DNA of 64,000 nucleotides. It comes from Nereocystis luetkeana. Taxonomy: Eukaryota > Sar > Phaeophyceae > Laminariales > Laminariaceae. The position numbers and the translations under genes are program-made. Each line of letters begins with the position of its first letter. The stretch's first letter is position 1. Positions 13,601 through 23,566 of this stretch are shown piece by piece. The DNA lies in the NCBI GenBank assembly GCA_031213475.1, contig JARUPZ010000030.1:6131661-6195660 (forward strand). The letters are read 5' to 3'. The notes beneath the pieces are model-generated. The model ran no database searches and was not told where the DNA came from. It saw nothing but the letters and a program-made list of their open reading frames with translations.

Positions 13601-16600
13601 CCTGGGTCACAACTCCGCCTTTGGGATCATCGAGGTCGGCCGTGTTGCATACGGAGAATTCCAGGTGGCCCTAGAGAGGAGAAGGGGGTGGTGCAGGAGG
13701 GGGGGGGGGAGGGAGGGAGGGAGGGAGGGAAGGAGGGGGGGGGAGGAGGGGCAGGGGGGGGCATCAGTGCGGGGGGCGGGCGAGGGGCGTGAAGTAAGTG
13801 TATGCTGGTACGAACCGGTCGAGGTTTGCCGTGCCGCACGCGATTTATTGTAGTGTAGTTGGTCCAGAGGGGAGGAGGAGGGAGCGCGGGGGGGGGGTAC
13901 TCATGTTATGCATGGCCGTACTCATGTTATGCATGGCCGTAGTCGTATGACCATAGACCCTCGCAGGGGCGGGCGGGGGGGAGGGCATTTATTTGGAGGG
14001 CGCGGGGGGTCTTTAATACGCCACGCGGCGAAACCAAATCGTACGTATTATATGAGGGTGTGGTGCGTATACATGAAAAGGCACAGCCCCCACCAGCTAG
14101 CTGGCTGATGCTGCTGGCCTTGGTTCTGTGTGTATTTTGTACGTATGTATGCCTGCGCGTCTCACCAAGGCCCCCCGACGAAACACCATGGATCGCGGAC
14201 AGCATAAACCACAAAAATGGCACGAACAACAAACAAGGGCAAACTCGACTATTTTTCCGGCACTGATGTAGTGTATTCTGTAGGCGGGGACAAAAGGAAT
14301 GTTATAAACACCCCCTAGCCCCAGCGCTGACAAAGAGGCCGTATTACAGTAGGAGGAGGAGCCTGTACATGAAGATCAAGTGTCACAACTCAAACAAAGA
14401 CGAAAAAATGTTTTTTTGTGCGTACAGCATTTAATAGTTCAATAGTCTATATACGTGCGATATGTAACGTACCCAGTGGTAGGCGCTCATGGCGACTTTC
14501 ATCTGTATGACGGCGCCTTGAGTGGTCTCGTAGTCCACCTCCCAGTTTTCGTTGGGTGTGCCGTACCAGTTCCAGCTCTCGTCCTGGTGCTGATAAACAA
14601 ACAAACAAAAGCGAACAGATCAGACAGATCAAAGACAAAAGTTTAGTCTACATGCACAGATCGGACAGATCATGCACAGATGATTTAGAGATCGTGTACG
14701 AACGGATGATGTACATATCATGATCTAGATATTTCAGGGCTCATTTGTATGGCCTACGAGATATGATACGTGGCACATGTTTCCCGCGTAACATCTCATC
14801 ACAGCGGCAGATGAAATTACAGCAGATGAAAATTACAGATAGACGATCTATTAAGAGCATAGATCGTCATACGCCTGCGAGTGAGTGAACTAAGGTTACA
14901 ACTTATCCTGCTTGAATTGAACACTTCAATACATTTCCCCAACAACAGCTGCAGCGTACCGTAGTGTACATACACGTGTGCTGCTATACACAACTACTAC
15001 TGTAAAAATGGTCAGTCTAAAAAACAAATCCGAGCGTAAACGTAGGTGTAAATATACACGATGACATGGCATTCACCTGCCTCGGGTCGCCACACACACC
15101 GTGCCTCACGGCAATGGCCTCAGGCTCGACGTAGTTTCCGTTCGGAGCCATTTCACCTCGAGTGACAAGGGAGCAAACGAACAAATATCGACACGGGGCG
15201 GATTTTACGATGGAAAAGAAAAAAGAAAAAAGGAAAAATATCAAGCAAGGACAAAAAGAAAGCCACAAATGTATCGATATGGAACGAATCACCAAAATCG
15301 AGATGATGAGCAGATTAGGATGGGAAATACTGTCTGTCACGGGGAACCATAGTTAATAGGGCCTATGGTTTACACAAAAACCCATATATTTACCTATTTT
15401 GACTCACAATATTTGGCCCTATTTAGTATGGTTCCCCCGTAATAGGTAAACGAAGAACAAACTGTATAAAAAAAGGAAGAAAAGAAAGGGACAAGGAAGA
15501 AAAGAAAAGGGACAAGAAGTGTATCGAGACCCAAGAAGGGAACAAAAACATCGAGATGGCCGGATTATTAACAGGACGGAAAACGAACGAAGAAACGAAA
15601 ATATGGATCGAGACGGAAAGACAAAGGAACGAGGATCGAGATGGGAGGGGGATTGAATACACTGCCTGTGTGTAGGGCGGGGAAGAGAAGGAAGACCATA
15701 CACCCATCGATCGAGATGGGAGGATAAGGAGGGGGAAGAAAGGGAGAAACACGTCTCTCATCATGGATGGGGGGACTAGAACGGAAGAAAGAGATATACG
15801 ACGTACGTGCGTATCATCTCTAGACGAGATCGTCGGTATGGGCGGATCAGGACGGACGGGGGAGAAAGGAAGAAACATCGTATTGACACTATTTTTTTTT
15901 AAATCGGATTGCTGGTTGGTGTAGGGTGAATAGAGAAGAAAGAAGTAACCAGCAAAATAATCAGCAAGGGAAGGGCGGATCAGGATGGAGAAAGAGATCG
16001 AGGCGGGGGAGAAAGGGCAGAAAAAGGAGATGGGCATGGACGGTCGGATGAACACAGACAGGGAATATTAAGAAAGGAAAAAAAAAACTCGAGATGGGTG
16101 GACGAGGTCGGATGGAGAAGAGAGGAAGACATGTCTATGGTATGAAGATGGGCGGGTTAAAACCATTTGAGAACTGCAGTAGTCCCGTTTTGGCGACAAG
16201 CCCGTCAACTTCGACGTAATTTGTCCTCAAAACCGGACTGCAGTTCCACCTTTTGGACCTATCTGACTACGGGAGTACTAGTGTTGAAAGTTTTCCTCTC
16301 AAAAGATTGCTTTCAAGAAACAGCCGAAGGTACGAGTATTTTCTCGTACCGCCGCTGTGCGAAAAAAGGGAAAAACATGCTTGTATTTTTCTTGCTTCTT
16401 TTCGAACGGCTGCAGGCGGTGCAAATAGTTTTTTTTTCTCTTTGGAAGTTTGTTGTCAACACACTGATGATAACAAATCAGCTGCTCGTGCGACGATAGA
16501 CCTTCGATCTCGACATAGACTCAGCCCATGGCCAACCCACTTGGTGCCCGGCAGGGCCAACGGGTGCAGATGACGGCCTCGAAGATATCAGGTGGATCCA

Positions 16601-19600
16601 TTGTCTAGGGGGCGAGAGCTTGCCGGCGGCGTCCTACCTTCTTCTCCCAAACCTGAAAAAAAAACTATTTCTTGCCTTTCGAGACCGGTCGAGAGATTTA
16701 GTCATCTATTTTCTGCACATCAGCGACCAATTGTGTTTTTATCATACGCCTGGCCAGCGCCCGCCACATGACACCGACCATGGTGTGAACACAGTGACCC
16801 TAGGGTGGGTGGGTCGGAGCCCCTAACGAGCGCACCCCGTTCAGAGTTCATGACGCGGTCATTGGATTTGTCGATCGATGTCTGTCGAGGACTCGGAATC
16901 TCGCCGCTTCGGACCAAGCATACGTCTGAGTTTTTCCGAAGCCGATATTGGACCCCAACATCGGCCCCGGAATTGTTTTTCGTCGGGCTTTTCTAACCGT
17001 TTGGAGCTTTCAGTTTTAAGAATCGTGCTCATCATAGCAAAGCTTGTTCTGCAAAAAATTGGTGGATATCTGTGAAGTTCAAACTTTTAATGGAATTTTT
17101 GCGTTTCCATTGGCATAATAGGTCTTAGATCAGGTCCTTTGCAATGATTGCGGGACGTTGGGCAGCATGGCAAAAAAAAAACTCCTCATCCTGAGGACCG
17201 CACTGGCATTTTTTAATTTAGGATACTACCCCACCCCCTGTATGAAGTATATGTACGCATACATACATCAACAGCCAACGGTACATCATGAGATCATCCC
17301 CGCACGAGCCAAAAAGCTGTACGACCCGATCCGATTTTTTATAAAATCTAAAAAAATAACGTCGGTCACAACTTCAGAACAGAACAGGATTCAAGATCAT
17401 GTCTGTCAGGGTCGTTGGTTGGTGACTATACCCCTCCCTGTGGTCTACTGAGTATTTATCTACAGCGGGGTATACAACGGCAGCTTGAGTCTCGGATTCT
17501 TTTCCAACCGGAAAGAAGGCGGGCATGCGCTGCTGTGCTGTGCTCAGCCACTGTGCTGTGCGCAGTGCGGCCTGGATGGAGGGAGAGTGGAGGGGGGGTG
17601 CCTGCTCTATGTGCCTCTTGCTATAGTAGTATATCCGAGAGTGAAGTTGGAGAAGTACGAGAGGGCGAAAATGTCATAGATGGGACGGAAACAAAAAAAC
17701 AAAAACGGCGGCCTGATGACAAACGCGCTGCTATTATTGGTACGCTTCCGTGCGACCGCCTGGGGTATTGGGGTGCATGTATGATGCCGGTCACCTGGTA
17801 CGTATTAGCCCGACGGCGGGAGCATAGTGTGAGCGATCACGGTGTGACTATGGTTGTGATCATGTTGTGAACATGGTGTGAGTGTAGACATGTATGTGGT
17901 AGGGGCAGAGGGGGCGCGAGAAGGAAAGGCAAACGCACTTCAACGTAACTGTGTAGTAGCAATACAGTAGAGGTCGTCAAGGGTCACCTTACCCTGTTGT
18001 TTAGGACTGGACTCCCGTTTTTGGGGACAAATTTCTTGGAATTAGAGTCTCACACATACATGAGTACCACTCTGTTCCTAAATGAAATATAATGACCATT
18101 TTTCCACTAACATTCAGACAAAACATAAATTAGGTACAGAGAGGTACGTACAGCAGCACCACACACAGCACTACTACCAGGCACATGACTAGTATTAATA
18201 GAGGTTACCTTTGTCGAACACCCAGCGCAGAGGGTAAAATCCTTCGCCGTACTCGGCAAGGACGGCAGGGTCAGTCTTCTTCATTGCCCGGTCACGGGTA
18301 TCGGCGGGTCCACCAGCATTATAGCAGTGAGGACAATCTTCAAACCTAGCGGTGCCCCTATAGATTATTACACATCAACCATTTTGAAATTGGTGTACCA
18401 CCCGGTAGAATGTAAACGGAACGCGCAGCGGGAGGGTGGGCGGGCGGGCGGGTAAGAAGCAGCGGAGTTGTTCTGGCGATGCCCACGGGACGAAGCAGCG
18501 TCGCGCGGCGCGATGACCAGGCGACGCTATTATATTTAGCATATAACCAGCCAATAAAGGCGAGTACTTACAGAAGTACGTATGCAGCAGCAGTAGCCGG
18601 TTGCCCCGGGGGTTTTAAATTTTGGTTACCCTCGAAGGCGACTACCAGGTACCTATTTAACAATAAAATATTTGATCATGGAGTTTGCATCTAACCGAGG
18701 TCGGAGTGTGAATGTATTTGCGAACATAAATGGAATCAACCGCTGAGAGCGCCTATTAATAGTAGCAGCGTGGGTAGGCGCAATAATTGCAATTCGGGGC
18801 GAGTCGACAAGGAAGGGAAGAAATGGCTGAAGTGTTCTGACGATGAAAAAAGCAAGGCATGAACTTTATTGGAGACGGGGGAGAGGAGCCTGCTATGTGA
18901 CCCCGGGTCTGAGTCACGGCTACGTATCTACGCATACTGCAGGAGGGAGATAAATGAGCAGAGGGTGCGGACTATATAATAGATGGTGGGATGAAAAAAA
19001 GAAGATAAAAAGGAGAAAACAGTATGATACGGCAGTACAGACAGTAGTAGTAGTGCCTACGATAGCTATGCATATAGCCAAGTCGAGGACGGCAGTGCGC
19101 TCATCATATCGAACTCGCTTTGGCATCACTCGTACGCATATACGACGACGGTATGCTTGACGCTCGGGCACACTGGCACGGATACAGCACCGTGACGATC
19201 ATCCAACGGCCATAGATCCAAAATCTACCTGGTACACATTATTTAGTAGAATATTCTGCGCATAAAAAAACACACTCTCATCAAATAACTCCGCTTGCTC
19301 GATCTGCTATTAATACTACTATTAATATTGATGTAAGTAACGTCTCCTGTACGACCCACCACCACCACGGCGGTTCGGTTCACGTACACCCACCCGTGTT
19401 ATCTCGGCGGACATCGATCGAGCTGCCCCTCGCCGCGTCCTCGAGGTTGTTCGCTTTTTACGCCGCGGCGCAGCTGGGCAACTGTCTCAAGTCTCAAGCG
19501 ATCTCAGAGCTTCTTGTAAATTGAGTCTACTGGTTGGTATAAAATAATACCGCTGTACTGACAGTAGTACGTGGTACGCACCCCGGCATGATGATGATGA

Positions 19601-20088
19601 TGCATGCCTACACGGAGTTGGATCCCAGAAGCTACGAGCAATACTGCACCTCGATCACGCGAACGACAAGGCTATACGATTACATTCACACCGAACGCCC
19701 CGGCTGTGCTCGTACAGCAATCCTTGATGCATCGAACACCGGATCATCTACAGTAACTACACTACTCTTATTAATAGCACCCATGCTGCATCATCTACTG
19801 TATGTATCTACAGCAGCAGCAGTTGTATCTATCTGCTTGCCGCTTACAAACAAACAACCCCCGAGCAACACTCTATCTACAGTAGTAGGCCTGCTGCTTG
19901 CTGGCTTGGAGCCGTGGTGACACTCACTCTTCCTTGAAGACACGCGACATGAGGTACTGCCGGCTGTGGGGCTTCATCAGGTAGGCGTGCCCATCCACGC
20001 CAGGCACAACATGGTGGCTGATGGCCGCCAACAACAATAGCGCAGTCGCACTCCCACCAACAACCATCCAGGAGCGTTGCTGCGGCAT
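6489..20088 (-). CDS. Secreted AA15-type lytic polysaccharide monooxygenase with Thr/Pro linker and C-terminal CBM1 (10 exons)
   Basis: Copper LPMO that oxidatively cleaves a crystalline polysaccharide (chitin or cellulose; substrate not decided by sequence), outside the cell. Exons in transcript order: 20088-19928, 18357-18209, 15156-15077, 14589-14473, 13670-13379, 11552-11376, 10670-10524, 9422-9334, 8313-8233, and a tentative last exon 6509-6489; all reading phases agree, giving about 437 residues. Residues 1-33 are a signal peptide ending VDG, so the mature protein starts HAYLMKP with the required N-terminal His34. Next come CPHCYNAGGP, HGVCGDP, the second copper His in SAYHWGHLEF (H168), CFNKYPL, TCTHCVLQMTYYTG and AEEFWGCSDFSI, all landmarks of AA15. 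A linker of PTTAAPTT repeats follows, then the CBM1 (exons 8-9). The exon 7 donor is weak (GTCAGA): if it is read through, translation stops at 10468 and the CBM1 is lost. Core domain certain; last exon uncertain. Introns carry MITEs and microsatellites. Confidence 0.82.
6555..6575. repeat. Poly-G tract
   Basis: Run of about 21 G just upstream (transcript sense) of the proposed last LPMO exon. Several such G or C runs of 15-25 bp occur in the window (8402-8419, 11323-11340, 11629-11646, 12027-12040, 28861-28874, 29837-29849, 35120-35136, 47111-47130). Confidence 0.85.
6696..6806 (+). repeat. Three tandem ~40 bp units, each with a small palindrome
   Basis: Units start at about 6696, 6735 and 6775 with AACCTGAAATCAGATGTTAG. 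Each contains GATGTTAGGCYAACATC, a near-perfect hairpin (degraded in the middle unit). It lies in the last proposed intron of the LPMO gene. Confidence 0.85.
7270..7343 (+). mobile_element. Inverted-repeat family B, copy 1
   Basis: Begins GGACCGCAGTCCCATGTTGG and ends AACGGGACTGCCGTCC, the two ends pairing, with a GGGGACRAA...TTGTCSCC inner arm. Directly abuts the (CAA)n-tailed element at 7350. Confidence 0.8.
7350..7627 (+). mobile_element. (CAA)n-tailed short retroelement-like repeat, copy 1
   Basis: About 280 bp ending in 13 CAA/AAC units. A second copy lies inverted at 60583-60862, about 85-90 percent alike by eye from TTTTGCTATCTGC to the microsatellite. A short-unit 3' tail is typical of SINE or LINE insertions. 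The complementary strand has an open frame with MQSVVTGQAPITLEWKKYL that is kept in both copies, which hints that it derives from a coding element; no family was recognised. Confidence 0.7.
7650..7772 (+). mobile_element. MITE family A, copy 4, with an extra TACCAGGTA insertion
   Basis: Complete ends (TATTACGGGGGACCATATTAA and TTTACTATGGTCCCCCGTAATA). Compared with sister copies, about 15 bp reading GTACCAGGTACCTGG are inserted between TTAA and TAGGAC, making this copy longer than the rest. Confidence 0.9.
7812..7962 (+). repeat. Degenerate ~20 bp tandem repeat (TACTATTAGCAACTCATTAG type)
   Basis: About seven imperfect units of TACTATTAGYRASTCATTRG, the last three nearly identical. Non-coding; in the last LPMO intron. 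Confidence 0.7.
8233..9422 (-). CDS. CBM1 (fungal-type carbohydrate-binding module) exons of the LPMO gene
   Basis: Two exons make this module: 9422-9334 ends CADPVEAYEQ, and 8313-8233 encodes CGGNNFLGSTCC, HAGHEC and ends DCYYQ. Together they give the CBM1 signature QCGG...TCC...C...YYQ, with the final Cys expected at the start of the next exon. Both boundaries are phase 0, and exon 9422 starts with two bases that complete the codon left open by the linker exon at 10524. CBM1 binds flat crystalline cellulose or chitin by aromatic residues; here Tyr replaces the first Trp (AYEQCGG). The next exon must start with TGC; 6509-6489 (Cys-Arg-Pro-Thr-Lys-Ala-stop) is the nearest match, with another at about 4350. 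The domain call is strong, its splicing to the AA15 domain is inferred from phase, order and linker. Confidence 0.78.
9089..9193 (+). mobile_element. MITE family A, copy 5
   Basis: Starts TACGGGGGACCATATTGAATA and ends GGTCCTGTTTAATGTGGCCCCCCGTAATA. It sits in the intron between the two CBM1 exons. Confidence 0.88.
9560..9580. repeat. (CA)n microsatellite after an A-run
   Basis: About 17 A followed by ten CA units. Intronic. Confidence 0.85.
9991..10079. repeat. (CAT/CAC)n microsatellite
   Basis: Eight perfect CAT units then mixed CAC/CAT/CGT. Gives a poly-His reading frame that has no other coding support. Confidence 0.9.
10183..10279 (+). mobile_element. Diverged MITE family A relative, copy 6
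   Basis: Ends (TTACGGGGATCCACAATTAT, ...GTTACGGTCCCCCGCAATA) and the GGACC/GGTCC arms are kept, but the core is different: AGGACCCAAAATGG pairs with CCATATTTTGGGTCCT. Lies one base before copy 7, so two related elements stand head to tail in the same intron. Confidence 0.75.
10281..10387 (+). mobile_element. MITE family A, copy 7
   Basis: TATTACGGGGGACCATATTAA to ACTATGGTCACCCGTAA, with the standard core. Intronic in the LPMO gene. Confidence 0.9.
10756..10784. repeat. (CAG)n microsatellite
   Basis: About nine CAG units within the intron before the Thr/Pro linker exon. Would be CTG in the transcript. Confidence 0.88.
11659..11767 (-). mobile_element. MITE family A, copy 8
   Basis: Full copy in reverse orientation (core reads AAAAATAGCGAAATATAGAGG on the plus strand). 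Sits in the intron between the LPMO exons at 13379 and 11552. Confidence 0.9.
12000..12250 (+). repeat. Clustered copies of a CATGGCCGTAGTCGTATGAC unit
   Basis: Three partial copies (about 12002, 12053, 12219) of a unit GCATGGCCGTAGTCGTATGACCATAGACCCTC, each beside a G-run. More copies at 2421, 13909 and 13930. Together with the repeated CTGYTACCGACCAGGC blocks it looks like a complex minisatellite. Intronic. Confidence 0.75.
12736..12810 (+). mobile_element. Inverted-repeat family B, copy 2
   Basis: ACCGCAGTCCCGATTTGGGGACAAA at the left pairs with TTTGTCCCCAAAACGGGACTGGGGTCC at the right. Intronic in the LPMO gene. Confidence 0.85.
13690..13780. repeat. G-rich purine tract (GGGA)n
   Basis: Long GGGA/GGAG/poly-G stretch right inside the intron next to the LPMO exon ending at 13670; on the transcript strand it is a C/T-rich tract leading into the acceptor, so it may serve as a very long polypyrimidine tract (inference). 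Confidence 0.75.
13905..13962 (+). repeat. Tandem pair of the CATGGCCGTAGTCGTATGAC unit
   Basis: ACTCATGTTATGCATGGCCGTA occurs twice in direct tandem, then continues as GTCGTATGACCATAGACCCTC. Same family as the cluster at 12000-12250. Confidence 0.8.
15336..15444 (+). mobile_element. MITE family A, copy 9
   Basis: CACGGGGAACCATAGTTAA to TTTAGTATGGTTCCCCCGTAATA; both ends share the GGAACC/GGTTCC change, so the compensating substitution keeps the inverted repeat paired. In the 3 kb LPMO intron. Confidence 0.88.
16171..16248 (+). mobile_element. Inverted-repeat family B, copy 3
   Basis: AACTGCAGTAGTCCCGTTTTGG at the left and AAAACCGGACTGCAGTT at the right pair with each other. Confidence 0.82.
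18001..18048 (+). mobile_element. Inverted-repeat family B, truncated copy 4
   Basis: TTAGGACTGGACTCCCGTTTTTGGGGACAAATTTC matches the left half of the family; the right arm is missing. Confidence 0.6.
18697..19020 (+). mobile_element. tRNA-derived SINE, 5'-truncated copy
   Basis: Body matches the element at 30365-30731 block by block: GAGAGCGCC, GCGTGGGTAGGC, GAGTCGAC, GAGCCTGCTA, GTGGGATGAAAAAAA. It lacks the tRNA-like head and has a short A-rich tail. Relative to the other copy it has gained about 11 bp (ATTAATAGTAG) inside GCGCCT...CAGCGTGG. It lies between LPMO exons 1 and 2. Confidence 0.8.
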
Positions 20089-21119
20089 TTTAAAGTCAAC
20101 GATCTGTTTTTCAGACCAGGTAGCAGATGATCGTACTCGGGAGTGGAGTGTACCCTGATGGGTTTGGTGTTGTTGCTGTCGTTGCGAGTGCAAGCAGCAG
20201 AGAGCAGTGGCGCTCGTACGGAACGAGAAGCCCGAAGTTTTGGTTTTTCTGTTGTACTGCTTTGCTGCTGCTTGCTGTCGTATATGCGCAAGGCACGGAT
20301 TTTGGAGACTGATTTTTTTTTGCACCTGGTACGTCTTGCCTCTGGCAGCTGGTGCGTCGTATCGGAATATAATCATTCCTGAAGATCTTTATTTCCTTGC
20401 ATTTCTCTTGAGAAACTTGGATTTGGGATCTTTAAGGTTTTTGTTTCGCCATTTTCTTCTGTTTCTGTCGTTTGCTGGTAGCTTTTTTTGCTTGCTTGCT
20501 GGAGATACAGATGTTGCGACGCACAATAATAGGTGCACAATCGACATCCATCCACGACCACGACTGACTACTGGCTGTGCTTGCTTGTGATGATGCTGAT
20601 GATGACACACGAGGACGGGCCCAAAACCTCTGATATAATAGTTATCTCGTCATTTGTCGTGTGTCCGTTGTGGCACAAAAGACGGACAGAGGTTTTGAAC
20701 AACAAACAGCAAGTACCAGCAAACAGACCAGAGGGGAGACAGCAAGCAGCTGCAGCGTGTCTGTTGTGTGGGAAGTGTGCACGATCTCAGAACGATCCGA
20801 ACGCAAGTCAAGTAAAGCCGCTCGAAGCTCGCAGCCCTCAAGAAGAGGCGGATACTTACACCCACACCACGCCACGGAAAGAAGCAAGCGGCACAAAGTA
20901 AACCCAGCTACTTTTACAAGCATGTCGTTTTCCATGGACACAAAGGCCCGGCCGGGTGCTTTGGCATTTTGTACAGACAATATTTCAGATTTTGGGGATT
21001 CAAGATTTTCTGCGTTCTTTCATGTGTACTGCTATTATTATCAAATCCACTGCCGCTATGCTGCTGTACGTACGAGGTACACAGTAACTAGTTGTTGAGA
21101 AGTGACGCTCACACTTTGT

Positions 21120-21560
21120 ACGGGAAGAAAATGTATGTGTGTGCTCTTCACATTAAACCGCACCGACCGTTCTTTCTACCCGTCGACATCCCCAGCACAA
21201 CCAGTCCGTGTTCGTGCCGTTTCTTCAATCCTAGAAGAGATACAAGTTCTGTGGTCAGAAAGCTACGCCACAGAGATACCACGTTTTTTTTTCTGCCCCG
21301 GAGAGCGAGAGGAAACCCCTGTCCACACTTATTTCTCAAGTTTTCGTGTACCGGTTCGAACCCGGTTCGTTTCTTCCACCTTGGTCGGGCCTGTCTGTGG
21401 CCGTCATTAAAGTGTGTGGTTTACTCCAGAGATACTACGTTGCCACGTACTACGTTGCCACGTACCAGGTATGCAGTAACAACAGCATGGATGGGCAATG
21501 CAATCTGCAATGCCATGTCAGCATACTGAATACGATAGGCACGACATGCCCATTCTATGC
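21120..21560 (+). repeat. Dispersed repeat, copy 1 (partner at 33880-34140)
   Basis: Shares CACATTAAACCG, TTCTACCCGTCGACATC, CACAACCAGTSYGTG, TTCTTCAATCCT, CTACGCCACAGAGATAC and ATGGGCAATGCAATC with the complementary strand of 33880-34140, in the same order. This copy is longer because of extra blocks, including two tandem TACGTTGCCACG units. Unclassified, probably a transposon remnant. Confidence 0.75.
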
Positions 21561-21856
21561 AATAGAGAAACGAAAGGAAACTAAGGAAAACAAACAAAAA
21601 CAAAGAAGACAAATCGAATGAGAAACAGAAAGAAAGAAAAAAAAATGTAGAAGAAACAAACTTGTCGTGCCCCCCCCGCAGACGATGTAGCAAACACTTG
21701 AAAAGGACGAAAAAAAAAAGAACAAAGAAGGAAAACACCACTCACTGCTTGCAAACAGAGTAGGACAAAAGAACCAAGGAGAAATAACAAGGAAGGGGAG
21801 AAAATAACAGATAAACCACATTGTAGTATATATACCTGGTACTTTTTTGTTTTCAT

Positions 21857-22990
21857 GCTTGCCATCCGACAATGATGTGTATAGTGTTGTTCTAATAAAC
21901 GACTATTCATGACAGAAAGTGAAGAACTTTCCAGAACAAAAGCGCGGCAGTATCCTACGACAAATCAGAACTGATGTGACGCTCATGAAGACTATATATA
22001 CTACAACCAATATCCCTCCATCTCGTCCACCAAAAAACGACCACTCCCCTCCTTAAGCACCCCCGAAGAAGCATCTACCAAAAACCCGCTGTCCATCAAA
22101 ATGGCTGGTTTATTACTGCTACACGCATGTTTCAACGCGCAGAAGGTCGTGCTCTTAAACAATGTGGTTTGCGTGTGTCAGCTCGAAGCTGGTGTGGAGT
22201 AGCGTGTGTCAGCTCGTGGCTGGCATACCTACGCTCAGATCCGCTTATCGATGGCGGATAAGACACAATCTGGAGAGGGCAAACGCTTATTAAGCTGCAG
22301 TTAAGCAAACTTGTATGTGTAAGCTTCTCTGTAAGATAAAGAGATTTTGTTGGCGACTCCTGGCCAGTGTTAATTGATTGTGCTCAGCAGATAGATGATG
22401 GGCCGATGATGATGAGCAGATAGATGTAGAGTGAGCTCATGTGGGGGGGGGCGATGCGTGCTTGCGCTTGCAACAAAAGTAACAAAAAACTGAAAAGATA
22501 CCACCCCAATCAATCCATGACCCTAGCCGGTAGCCAATATTGTTACTACTCCAACAGCTCAACTGCTAGGGTGCGCTCAAATCAATACCCCGTGGCAAAT
22601 CCCGAACCTTATCGGTTCTAAGAGGGATACTGGATATGACAGTCCCGCTACATGTACACATGTACTTCCGTACGTACGATACAGTGCATACACTTTATCA
22701 CATACCTGGTACCTGGTATCAGTAACGACACAGCTTGTAAACTGTTGTTTGTCACACATTCAAGCTACGTACGCACTACTTAAAGTAACTACAGCAACAA
22801 TACGATACATATCAAACAAGGCTGCTTGTGGTACATATGCTACGCTATGTATACCAGATGACTCTGTATTATCAAGTAACGACAGATGGTTACCTAAAAG
22901 TATCATCTCCAATACGTGCGGTGTTCCTCGTCTACACTGCTATCGGTAGTGCCTAGGAGAGAGTCCCTGCCGTCTCGCTGTTCCTGCGGC
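21857..22990 (+). repeat. Segmental repeat copy A, interrupted by ~760 bp
   Basis: From CTTGCCATCCGACAATG through GCGGCAGTATCCTACGACAAATC and CCCGCTGTCCATCAAAATGG to CGCGCAGAAGGTCGTGC (22152), it matches copy B (23567-24045). The match then resumes at 22915 (CGTGCGGTGTT...CTACACTGCTATCGGTAG). In copy B these two parts are adjacent, so 22153-22914 is an insertion flanked by CGTGC on both sides. Confidence 0.8.
22153..22914. mobile_element. Candidate 762 bp insertion with 5 bp CGTGC target duplication
   Basis: Defined by comparison with the uninterrupted copy B. Left edge TCTTAAACAATG, right edge ATCATCTCCAATA; no inverted ends, no TG...CA ends, no coding potential. Inside are a direct repeat of GCGTGTGTCAGCTCG near 22170 and 22203 and a double TACCTGGTACCTGGTA. 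Type of element unknown. Confidence 0.6.
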
Positions 22991-23058
22991 TCTTCCACCT
23001 TATTCTCCAATCCTTCCCCCACATACCTCTACAGTTACTTCTCGTACCCCTAACCCTG

Positions 23059-23093
23059 CCGTTTGGATATATTCAATGAATATATCCAAACGG
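23059..23093. repeat. Perfect 17-bp hairpin with one-base loop
   Basis: CCGTTTGGATATATTCA followed by A and its exact reverse complement. Could extrude as a cruciform. It stands alone, with no ORF or obvious promoter, and a TACCTGGTA motif begins three bases after it. Confidence 0.9.
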
Positions 23094-23566
23094 TATTACC
23101 TGGTATAACATTTCATGCATTCATTCAGGCTGATTCAACCCAAACTTTGTCAGACAAGAAAGAACGCCGAGCACAATATCTCATACTTGTCGAGAGTGTC
23201 ACAAACAGCAGTACATATATAACAGAGGCAATAAAGATAGATATAGATACATACTACGAGTAGATAGGGGAGATATCATACTGACCGCGCCATGTGAACA
23301 GTGGAAGGCGGTGACACATCCAGTTTTTTTATTGAGGTCTTACAATATTCGGGAAAGTTATGAGTGATCCTTGTTGAAGATCATGCTGCACATTGTCGGA
23401 TGGCAAAAGAAATAATAATATATATATACTCGTAGGGCTGGCTGTCCCGCAAGCGGCGAAAATGCGGCCAACCACACGCGGCCCATGGGAAATGGTGAGA
23501 AACACCACAGGACATGCGTTTCCGTATGATTTTCGTCCAAAAGGTGTATGTCTATTCATATTTCAC

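Noticed and set aside
20111-20376. Longer N-terminus for the LPMO by in-frame upstream ATG
   Set aside because: The ATG at 20088 gives a classic signal peptide directly before the catalytic His; the upstream extension would bury it.
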